This document shows, piece by piece, positions 1 through 6,397 of a DNA stretch of 7,034 nt. The position numbers and the translations under genes are program-made. Source of the DNA: Candidatus Fischerbacteria bacterium RBG_13_37_8 (GTDB lineage: Bacteria > Acidobacteriota > HRBIN11 > MFGW01); contig MFGW01000195.1 in assembly GCA_001780385.1 (NCBI GenBank), positions 68,019-75,052 of the forward strand, read 5' to 3'. Below the pieces are notes generated by a model. That model was not told the origin of the DNA. It saw only the letters and a program-made list of their open reading frames with translations, and did no database searches. Within the stretch, counting starts at the first letter, position 1, and each line of letters starts with the position of its first letter.

Positions 1-746
1 GTATTCAGGAGTATGATTAATTTTTTTGAGATTTCATAAACACCTGCAATAAGCTCCATTTCAATTTCCGTTAAGGTAGGGGGCGGCGGTTTTATCTGAT
101 TTTTATTAACCATGATTACGTTGTAAGCTTCATCGACAGAGAATCCCATATATTGATTATCAATCTCAACTATAACAATCCTATTTTTAGGAGAAGGTTC
201 TGAAAGCGGTATATTGAGTCTTAAATGTGAATTAATAATAGGGACCATGTGACCACGCAGGGTAATGAGACCATGAACATAATGAGGAGTATTTGGAATA
301 TTGGCTGCACTTCGGTGTCTGATAATTTCTGAAACAAATTCGAGATTAATTGCATACAATTCATTACCAATCCGGAAGATAAGCAATTGAAGTGCTTCAG
401 AAGGAATTGCTTTTTCAGGCATTATGGCAATTTTTTCTTCGCTGAAATCTTCATCATCGAAGATTTTTTTCAACACCATTTTTAATTCTTTACTCATTTT
501 AGAAGGAGTTTCAGGTACAGGGCTAGTTATCTCGGGTTGAGGTTCGGCAGCGGATTGAGTTTCCATTTTTTGTACTGATTCTTTCAAAGGTTTTTCTATT
601 TTTGTAGCGCCTTTTTTTACGGGAGCTTCAGTAGCGAGAGGTTCAGTTACTTCAAAATGCTCATCAGAAAGTTCTTTTGAAGAATCATGTGGTTTTTTAG
701 ATGTTTGTTGTTTTTTTGCTTTTTCTCTCGCTTTTAATAAATCCAT
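1..746 (-). CDS. cheW: CheW-domain coupling protein with long charged N-terminal extension (3' end outside window)
   Basis: 248 codons are visible; the C-terminus lies beyond the left edge. Residues 1-115 form a Lys/Glu/Pro/Ser-rich, probably disordered tail opening MDLLKAREKAKKQQ. A CheW fold begins near residue 118 (LQLLIFRIGNELYAI). It continues with the conserved strand-turn GLITLRGHMVPIIN (residues 159-172), which contains the LRG motif, and with RIVIVEIDNQYMGFSVDEA (189-207). The visible part ends in the last strands (KKLIILLN), so only a short piece should be missing unless another domain follows. CheW proteins tie CheA to receptor tips in the cytoplasmic array. Ordinary CheW has about 150-170 residues and starts almost directly at the domain, so the 115-residue tail is unusual. 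The ATG is supported by an AGGAG five bases upstream. The gene lies 35 bases after the ATPase gene and is the last visible member of the cluster. It could also be a CheV-like protein if a receiver follows outside the window. Confidence 0.9.
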   Translation of the reverse strand, partial: MDLLKAREKAKKQQTSKKPHDSSKELSDEHFEVTEPLATEAPVKKGATKIEKPLKESVQKMETQSAAEPQPEITSPVPETPSKMSKELKMVLKKIFDDEDFSEEKIAIMPEKAIPSEALQLLIFRIGNELYAINLEFVSEIIRHRSAANIPNTPHYVHGLITLRGHMVPIINSHLRLNIPLSEPSPKNRIVIVEIDNQYMGFSVDEAYNVIMVNKNQIKPPPPTLTEIEMELIAGVYEISKKLIILLN

Positions 747-751
747 AATTG

Positions 752-756
752 CTCCT
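752..756 (-). promoter_or_regulatory. Ribosome binding site of the CheW-domain gene
   Basis: AGGAG on the minus strand ends five bases before the ATG at 744-746. It is the clearest Shine-Dalgarno sequence in the chemosensory cluster and decides the start of this gene, giving it the long charged N-terminal tail. The genes just upstream have weak or no such motif. Confidence 0.75.
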
Positions 757-781
757 ATATAAAAAGTGTTCAGTGATCAGG

Positions 782-1588
782 TTAAGCGGCGATGTGCAAT
801 TCCTTCACCGCATCAAGTACAATTTTGTCATGTATGTCACGAATGCTTTCTGCAAATGCTTGAATTAAACAATTAGTGGCTATTGCATTGATAAGTCGTG
901 GTATGCCACTTGAATGCCGGGCAATACATAATTTTGCCTTCCTGCTAAAAGGCGAAGGTGAAGTTCCACCTGCGATGCTCCATCTGTGCTCTAAATACTC
1001 ATCAACCTCATCCTCCGCTAATGGTTTTAAATGAAATCTCATGGTGATTCGTTGAGAAAGTGCTTCATAACGCTTTTTGTTGAGTCGTTTTAATAATTCC
1101 GGTTGTCCTATTAAAATGATAGATAAAAGATTCATGTTGTCGAGCTGAAAATTGGTAAGAAGCCTTATTTCATCGAATACCGCTTTGCTGGGTATCAATT
1201 GTGCTTCGTCAATGATCAGAACAGGAGCTTTCCCATTTTCATAATCTTCATAAAGAAGATCGTAGAGCTGATCAATAATATCATTTTTAAAAAATTTAGG
1301 TTCTTTGCCCCATTTTTTTACCAGTAATCGAAGAAATTGCGTTGGACTAAGTCGTGGATTAATAATTAATAACGGTATAAATTTTTCATCAATTGAATCA
1401 ATGAGCACTCGGGAAAGGGTAGTTTTACCTGAACCAATATCACCAGTTAATAAAGCAAGTTCCCTTTCTTCTATTGAATACATAAGACGGGCAAGCGCTT
1501 CTTTATATTGACGCGAAGGAAATAAAAATTTAGGGTCAGGTGTGTTTGAGTATGGTTTTTCATTTAAATTAAAATATTCTAAATACAT
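782..1588 (-). CDS. ExeA/MshM-type AAA+ ATPase, soluble short form
   Basis: This 268-residue protein opens with the family signature MYLEYFNLNEKPYSNTPDP, as in general secretion pathway protein A (ExeA/GspA) and MshM. Walker A is GDIGSGKTT (residues 49-57, Lys55). Walker B is VLIIDEAQ (123-130, Asp127/Glu128). A sensor-type segment IILIGQPEL follows (157-165), then LSQRI with Arg180 as likely arginine finger and GIPRLINAIA (228-237) as the sensor-2 region. ExeA of Aeromonas is longer and adds a membrane anchor and a peptidoglycan-binding part. This protein stops after the ATPase module, and I see no membrane segment or signal peptide, so it is probably cytoplasmic. Relatives include TniB/IstB-like transposition ATPases, but no transposase is present and the N-terminal signature favours ExeA. 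The start is chosen from that signature; no good ribosome binding site precedes it, and cheA ends 27 bases upstream, which suggests translational coupling. Its role beside CheA is unknown. Confidence 0.9.
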   Translation of the reverse strand: MYLEYFNLNEKPYSNTPDPKFLFPSRQYKEALARLMYSIEERELALLTGDIGSGKTTLSRVLIDSIDEKFIPLLIINPRLSPTQFLRLLVKKWGKEPKFFKNDIIDQLYDLLYEDYENGKAPVLIIDEAQLIPSKAVFDEIRLLTNFQLDNMNLLSIILIGQPELLKRLNKKRYEALSQRITMRFHLKPLAEDEVDEYLEHRWSIAGGTSPSPFSRKAKLCIARHSSGIPRLINAIATNCLIQAFAESIRDIHDKIVLDAVKELHIAA

Positions 1589-1615
1589 AATTATTATTCA
1601 GACATTGCGATTCTT

Positions 1616-3664
1616 TTATTTTCGAACTAATCTTAATCTTCCCGAAGTTGCAAGCATAGCAAGACCTGCAGGATCTAATATAAGTATGGGATGCTCTTCG
1701 CCAATTTCTGTTGCCCCGGCAATTCCTATGAGGTCTTTAAATTTATCGCCGAGACTTTTGATAACAACTTGCTGTTGCCCAAGTAATTCATCAGCAATAA
1801 TACCGATACTTTGCTCCGCTATCTTAACTATGATTACAAAACAACCATTGTCCTCAGGATTTTCTTTTGTGCCATTCAGCTTGAAAATTTCATTTACTCT
1901 CACCAAGGGGATAGTCAGATCTCTTATAACAATAACTTCTCTCTTGTCAATTGTTTTTATATCAGTATAGCTCGCTTTAATAGTCTCGGTGACGGATGAC
2001 ATGGGAATAGCAAATTTACTATGATTCACCTTTACAATAAGCGATTGTATAATTGCAAGGGTAATGGGAAGAGTTATTTCAAATGTTGTGCCTTGGTTTG
2101 ATTTGCTGGAAACATTAATAGCACCGTTTAAAAGCGAAATATTCTTTTTAACGACGTCTAAACCAACTCCCCTCCCAGAGATTTCCGTAACGGAATCTGA
2201 AGTCGAGAATCCGGGCATAAATATTAATTCATACGCTTCTTTTAAACTAATATCTTGATGCGGCTGCACAAATTTTTTTTCAACAGCAAGCTGCTTTATT
2301 TTAGCAATATCAAGACCTTTTCCATCATCTGAAACTTCTATCGCAACATTATTACCCCGTTGATAAGCATTTATTGATATTAATCCGGAAGGGGTTTTAT
2401 TTGATTTCTTTCTCTCTTCCGCTGATTCAATACCATGATCTATACAATTTCGAATAAGATGTATGAGGGGATCAAAAATTTGTTCAATCATCATCTTATC
2501 AAGTTCCGTGTCTCCACCATAGAACTGTAATTCAATTTCTTTATTAGCCGTTTTTGCTAATCTGCGCACCATTCGTGAAAGTTTATTATAAATTTGTCCG
2601 ATAGGAACCAATCGAATCTGAATAAGACTGCGTTGTAATTCATTAAGTCTTTTATCAAAATCTATTGCAACTTTTTGAAGCCTGGAGGCTATCTGAATTG
2701 CTTCAGGAAGTTCCTTGGTTTCTAGAGAAAGATTATGTAGTATAGATTTAATAATTACCAGGTCACCAAGAATATTCATAACTTCATCTAATTTTTGTAT
2801 GTCCACCCGAACAAATTGACTGACACCACGCATCAAACTTTCTTCTTCTTCTGCAAAATCTTCTTTCTCGACAACAGGCGTAAAAGGCACCTGCACTACT
2901 GATGCTTCCTCGCGCTTCTGTTTTTTAATATTACTGATTTCATAGTTTGTTGATTCGACCGATGCTTCTATTTTTTCTTTTTCTTCTGAAGTTCCTACAA
3001 TTAACCTGAATACCATTTTATCAAAACCGATAGACTGGTCATAAGAAGGCAAGGTGCTGATAATTTCCGAATGCTCGGATAATTTTTCATTAATTATTCT
3101 GAGGTCCTGATCAAAATTTGCCATGTCAAGGATTAACTTGACACAAAAAATATTCTTTTCTGATTTGATATTTTCTTTTAACCGGTGTTCTTCATATTCA
3201 GTGAATGATTTTATCGTCTGTTCATCAAGATTGAGATAAGAATAAAAATCATCCGATTCTACTTTATCCGATGCCTGCTGAGCATTAATAATTCTGTCCC
3301 GTACATGCGAAATATCAACAAGGTCTTCACCGGTCTGTATTTCTACCAGTAATTTTTGTAAGGTATCAAGTGATTCATATAATATGTCAACAATCGAAGG
3401 AACAATAGGAACCTTCCCCAATCTCATTTTGTCAAGCATGTTCTCCAGTTCGTGCGTAAAGATAGAAATTTTATCAAATTCCAGCATCGAAGAAAGCCCT
3501 TTAATGGAATGATACTCTCTGAATAATTTATTGATTAAACCAGGTTTGACTTTATTTTCCTTGACATCCTTTTCTAATTCTTTCAGATCAATACTTAATT
3601 CTTCAAGTAATTCCTCAGCTTCCCCGATAAAATCTTTTATTAATTGTTCTTTATCTCTTTTCAT
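1616..3664 (-). CDS. cheA: Chemotaxis-type histidine kinase CheA
   Basis: This is a 682-residue cytoplasmic kinase with complete CheA architecture. The HPt domain spans about residues 5-110, with phospho-acceptor His52 in YHSIKG. A ferredoxin-like, P2-type segment lies at about 170-245, flanked by charged linkers. The P3 dimerisation helices run from about 282 (FVRVDIQKLDEVMNILGDLV). The ATP-binding P4 domain carries the N box HLIRNCIDHGIE (402-413), the G1 box DDGKGLD (446-452), the F box MPGFSTSD and the G2 box GRGVGLDVV (497-505). The CheW-like P5 domain runs from about 535 to the C-terminus. All catalytic motifs look intact. There is no fused C-terminal receiver, unlike many CheA proteins of alternative-function or pilus systems. 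Likely partners are the CheY-like receiver upstream, the receiver of the PATAN protein and the CheW protein downstream. The start is fixed by the HPt domain, although the ribosome binding site is weak; the ATG overlaps the stop of a possible 13-residue leader peptide. Confidence 0.97.
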   Translation of the reverse strand: MKRDKEQLIKDFIGEAEELLEELSIDLKELEKDVKENKVKPGLINKLFREYHSIKGLSSMLEFDKISIFTHELENMLDKMRLGKVPIVPSIVDILYESLDTLQKLLVEIQTGEDLVDISHVRDRIINAQQASDKVESDDFYSYLNLDEQTIKSFTEYEEHRLKENIKSEKNIFCVKLILDMANFDQDLRIINEKLSEHSEIISTLPSYDQSIGFDKMVFRLIVGTSEEKEKIEASVESTNYEISNIKKQKREEASVVQVPFTPVVEKEDFAEEEESLMRGVSQFVRVDIQKLDEVMNILGDLVIIKSILHNLSLETKELPEAIQIASRLQKVAIDFDKRLNELQRSLIQIRLVPIGQIYNKLSRMVRRLAKTANKEIELQFYGGDTELDKMMIEQIFDPLIHLIRNCIDHGIESAEERKKSNKTPSGLISINAYQRGNNVAIEVSDDGKGLDIAKIKQLAVEKKFVQPHQDISLKEAYELIFMPGFSTSDSVTEISGRGVGLDVVKKNISLLNGAINVSSKSNQGTTFEITLPITLAIIQSLIVKVNHSKFAIPMSSVTETIKASYTDIKTIDKREVIVIRDLTIPLVRVNEIFKLNGTKENPEDNGCFVIIVKIAEQSIGIIADELLGQQQVVIKSLGDKFKDLIGIAGATEIGEEHPILILDPAGLAMLATSGRLRLVRK

Positions 3665-3702
3665 AGTAGCTTGCTTATCTTGTTATTATATAAAATAGCC
3701 AT
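3661..3702 (-). other. Possible 13-codon leader peptide overlapping the cheA start
   Basis: A short frame reads MAILYNNKISKLL and stops at a TGA whose first two bases are the last two of the cheA ATG (ATGA overlap). cheA has no clear Shine-Dalgarno sequence, so such a peptide could deliver ribosomes to it by termination-reinitiation. The peptide has no strong ribosome binding site of its own and resembles no known leader. Chance is a reasonable alternative in AT-rich DNA. Confidence 0.2.
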
Positions 3703-3743
3703 CTGTTCTAAGCCTGATACCTGAATTCTATTTTCGATGAGTA

Positions 3744-4142
3744 TTAATTCTTTTGCTTAGGCGATGGTTTATTTTCAATTGCTTTTTTAATAGTGCTGGA
3801 TAATTCTTCAGGTGTAAAAGGCTTGGATATATAGGCAAATACGCCTAAGGCTAAACCTTTTTGTCGGTCTTCGTTGCTTTTTTCAGTGGAAATAATGATA
3901 ACCGGAATGTCTTTATACTGAGGATGTTTTTTGATAAAACTGATGAGTTCCAATCCATTAATGTCTGGCATGTTAATATCAGTGATAATCACATCAAATC
4001 TATTACGTGGCAGTGCCTTGAGTGCTTCAAAACCACTGTCGACTTCTACACTTTCAATTTCAGGGAAATGCATTTTTAGCGACGAAGCAACATACCCTCT
4101 CATTATTGACGAATCTTCAACTACTAATATTTTAAGATTCAT
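3744..4142 (-). CDS. cheY: CheY-like single-domain response regulator
   Basis: This 132-residue protein consists of one receiver domain and no output domain. The acidic pair is Glu9/Asp10 (VVEDSSIMR), the phospho-acceptor is Asp55 in ITDINMPDINGLEL, the switch Ser/Thr is Ser84 (IIIST) and the invariant Lys is Lys106 in SKPFTPEEL. The active site therefore looks functional. The N-terminal VVEDSSIMRG and the DINMP loop are typical of CheY rather than of DNA-binding regulators. It should take phosphate from the CheA encoded just downstream and act by protein binding or as a phosphate sink. Its ATG lies nine bases after the stop of the PATAN-receiver gene, with only a weak GAG motif before it, so translation is probably coupled to that gene. 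A 79-base gap separates it from cheA. The tail after about residue 122 is short, Lys/Pro-rich and probably flexible. Confidence 0.95.
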   Translation of the reverse strand: MNLKILVVEDSSIMRGYVASSLKMHFPEIESVEVDSGFEALKALPRNRFDVIITDINMPDINGLELISFIKKHPQYKDIPVIIISTEKSNEDRQKGLALGVFAYISKPFTPEELSSTIKKAIENKPSPKQKN

Positions 4143-4151
4143 AATAAAACT

Positions 4152-5864
4152 CTATGTGATTCGTAAGGTGTTTATTCGTTTATGAAGCAAAGCATTTTCC
4201 ATAGCAACACCTGCGTGACTCATAAAAATATCCAATGCATTTATATTTCCCAACGGAGTTCTATTCCTGGCATTATCTCCGAATAACACAGCGATGACTT
4301 TACCATAGCTGATTAAAGGAAGCAGTGCAACTTCTGTTGGCATTAGATTGCCCAGCATTTTAATAAGATTTCTGTTCGCAGCAGTGCCCGGCAATTTACC
4401 TTTGTGTGGTAATTTTGTCGTTTGAATTTTTAAAAATATTGATCTTTCATTAAGAGGAATTTTAATACGGCGTACCTTAATTGGCATGGGTTCATCATCA
4501 CCTGTCTCTCCAAAACCACCAAGTCCTACTGCTTCATCATCCTTGAGCAGAAAAAGTATACCGCGATCAAAAAATTCCGTCGCGTATTTTAAAATAATCA
4601 ACGATATTTCAGGTGCTTCATTAGGATCTTTCAATTCCTCAAGGACTCTTTGTAATTGCGCAAGCTGATATTCCAGTTTTGTGTCCTTCGACATTTCTAT
4701 GTCTTCCTTGGTAAATGGAGCATCCAATCCTAATTCCTGCCATAACAATGGAATATCCGGTTCCTTATATTTCTCCGGATATACTTTCCGGCAGAATTCA
4801 ATCACTGAATCTGCTACTTTCTGTGCAAAATCTTCCAGATTATTATTGTATTGTTCAAGGGTTAATCCTTTTATGTTCGGTTTGATAAAATAAGTGCTAA
4901 TATTGTTTTTAGCAAGTAATTCCTTGACATTCTCGTCAACATATTCCGTGATCACTATAACCGGAATATCATTGGATAATGCCTTCGTATATTGTATTAA
5001 CTCCAACCCCCCAAGTATTCCATTCCCTTCGAGAGAAGGCAAAAGCAGATCCGCTATAACACCAAATTTCTTCCCGTCATTCTGCATTTTATGTATTAAT
5101 TCCTCTGCCTCTCCTATATTGTTGCTTTCAAATACGTCATACCCTTTGGTTAATAAATCCTTGTAAATTTTTTTCCGGACAATTGCATCATCATCCACTA
5201 TTACGATGGGAACGATGCTTAATTCTAATTCAGATGGCGGAGGCTGCTGAGAGATTTTCTCCTCTTCCATTTTATCAATGAATGCCTGCGCTGCAGGTCT
5301 AATCTCTTTTATCTCCTGATCCTGCCTCTTATCTTCCGTCTGCTTAAACCTGTCCTCTTCATCCTTGATCCGTATCGTATCAAGTAATATCTCCTGGGGA
5401 TTTAATCCCTTTTCTAATATCGCTATATTCCTGATATTGCAACGAATATCATCAAATGGCATTATTTCACTTAATTCAAAACTGAAATTGCCTTCCCTGA
5501 AATTCAATAAATCATAAATCGCTTCGTAAATCTGCCCCTTTACTATTTTCTGCAAGGTCTCGTATGAAAGAAGATTTTGCTTCAAAAGAATGGAACCTAA
5601 TGGCTCATATTTAATATTTTTCTGATACTGGAGTGCGTGCTCTAAATTATCAGAACTAATTATGTTTTGCTCTAATAAAATCTGCCCGAGCGTTTTTCTT
5701 TTCTTTGAGGGAGATATAGCACTCACCACCAGACCATTTTTAAAAATAATCACACCTCTTCCTGATAAACCTTCAACCGTTAAAATACCTGTTCGCTTGC
5801 TTAAACTGACTATTTGTAATATATCTGGAAGAGGAAGATCTTCCAGGCTTCCTGTTAAACTCAT
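4152..5864 (-). CDS. PATAN (DUF4388)-receiver-GAF-like multidomain regulator
   Basis: This 570-residue cytoplasmic protein is modular. Residues 1-165 form a PATAN/DUF4388 domain, opening MSLTGSLEDLPLPDILQIVS and closing with the typical AIYDLLNFREGNFSFE. Two GspE/MshE-N-like repeats are inserted at about 58-81 (TLGQILLEQNIIS) and 88-111 (PLGSILLKQNLLS). A charged linker (166-215) leads to a receiver at about 217-335 with Asp224-226, phospho-acceptor Asp272, Thr306 and Lys328. Its active site is complete, but about six extra residues follow Asp272. Residues 395-565 look like a GAF-type domain, with ALLPLISYGKVIAVLFGD (513-530) and the closing helix ALDIFMSHAGVAMENALL. PATAN-receiver proteins such as PatA, PixG and PixE occur in cyanobacterial patterning and type IV pilus control; here the domain order adds a GAF-like end. 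The gene heads the chemosensory cluster, 70 bases after nusB, and a GGA nine bases before the ATG is a modest ribosome binding site. The GAF-like assignment is the least certain part. Confidence 0.88.
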   Translation of the reverse strand: MSLTGSLEDLPLPDILQIVSLSKRTGILTVEGLSGRGVIIFKNGLVVSAISPSKKRKTLGQILLEQNIISSDNLEHALQYQKNIKYEPLGSILLKQNLLSYETLQKIVKGQIYEAIYDLLNFREGNFSFELSEIMPFDDIRCNIRNIAILEKGLNPQEILLDTIRIKDEEDRFKQTEDKRQDQEIKEIRPAAQAFIDKMEEEKISQQPPPSELELSIVPIVIVDDDAIVRKKIYKDLLTKGYDVFESNNIGEAEELIHKMQNDGKKFGVIADLLLPSLEGNGILGGLELIQYTKALSNDIPVIVITEYVDENVKELLAKNNISTYFIKPNIKGLTLEQYNNNLEDFAQKVADSVIEFCRKVYPEKYKEPDIPLLWQELGLDAPFTKEDIEMSKDTKLEYQLAQLQRVLEELKDPNEAPEISLIILKYATEFFDRGILFLLKDDEAVGLGGFGETGDDEPMPIKVRRIKIPLNERSIFLKIQTTKLPHKGKLPGTAANRNLIKMLGNLMPTEVALLPLISYGKVIAVLFGDNARNRTPLGNINALDIFMSHAGVAMENALLHKRINTLRIT

Positions 5865-5906
5865 CTGTTTTGTTCCGTAGTGAATATATTTTTGTTCAGC
5901 ATAGCT

Positions 5907-5915
5907 ATTATATCA
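5907..5915 (-). promoter_or_regulatory. Candidate extended -10 promoter for the chemosensory cluster
   Basis: The minus strand reads TGATATAAT, an exact extended -10 (TG, one base, TATAAT), in the 70-base gap between nusB and the PATAN gene. Transcription would begin near 5900 and leave a leader of about 35 bases. The -35 region at the expected distance (AAGAGA) matches the consensus at only three of six positions, but extended -10 promoters tolerate that. In AT-rich DNA a chance match is possible. It would separate regulation of the cluster from ribH-nusB. Confidence 0.4.
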
Positions 5916-5934
5916 TTAAACAATATTATTCTCT

Positions 5935-6387
5935 TCATGCTTTGCAGCCACCATCGATAACTTTTTCCTCTACCACAGTGCACCGATATTTTTTATTCAC
6001 CGCATCGAGAATAGCATTGATGAATTGAAACGAATCAGCGCTGGCGTATTTTTTTGCAATTTCAACAGCTTCGTCGATAATTATTTTTTCATCCAATGCT
6101 TCATAAAGGAGCTCATAAATTCCCAACCGCAATATATTACGGTCAATCGGAGCTATCCGCTCCAATGTCCAATTTTTAATATATTCGCTGATTATCGCAT
6201 CAATAGCCTGAAGGTGCCCCAGCGCCCCGCGCATGAGCGTTTCAGCATATTGTTTTATATCGTCGGGACAATTGTTGCTTAAGGTCCAGAATTGAGAGAG
6301 ACATTCGTCAGCTTCTTTAAACTGACCTACATCCGATGCATAAAGCATCTTTAATGCATATTCTCTTGCTCTTCTACGTTTCCCCAT
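5935..6387 (-). CDS. nusB: Transcription antitermination factor NusB
   Basis: This 150-residue protein matches the usual NusB length (about 130-160). The Arg-rich N-terminus GKRRRAREYALKMLYASD (residues 2-19) is the RNA-binding region. The core motif APIDRNILRLGIYELLY (79-95) and the C-terminal IIDEAVEIAKKYASADS (103-119) followed by FINAILDAV are diagnostic. NusB binds the boxA element of nascent rRNA together with S10 (NusE) and keeps RNA polymerase from terminating in rRNA operons. It starts ten bases after the ribH stop, with no recognisable ribosome binding site (the interval is TATCGTTTTT), so it is probably translated by coupling to ribH. The ribH-nusB pair is common across bacteria. 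The last 15 residues, including GGC near the end, extend past the conserved fold and look unremarkable. Confidence 0.97.
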   Translation of the reverse strand: MGKRRRAREYALKMLYASDVGQFKEADECLSQFWTLSNNCPDDIKQYAETLMRGALGHLQAIDAIISEYIKNWTLERIAPIDRNILRLGIYELLYEALDEKIIIDEAVEIAKKYASADSFQFINAILDAVNKKYRCTVVEEKVIDGGCKA

Positions 6388-6397
6388 AAAAACGATA

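Noticed and set aside
747..781. Hairpin or terminator between the ATPase and CheW genes (TGATCA palindrome)
   Set aside because: The palindrome is only six bases, no T run follows, and the next gene starts within 35 bases with a good ribosome binding site.
782..1588. Transposition ATPase (TniB/IstB type), implying a mobile element
   Set aside because: The N-terminal MYLEYFNLNEKPYSNTPDP signature matches ExeA/MshM, and no transposase, terminal inverted repeats or target duplications are visible.
1542..1970. Plus-strand open frame of 142 codons opposite cheA and the ATPase start
   Set aside because: It is antisense to well-supported coding sequence, has no ribosome binding site or recognisable domain, and spans the junction of two genes. 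Other long plus-strand frames in the window were dismissed for the same reason.
3685..3713. Full promoter in front of cheA
   Set aside because: TATAAT is present at 3685-3690, but the best -35 candidates at 15-17 bases match at most three of six positions, and there is no extended -10. It is mentioned only as a possibility.
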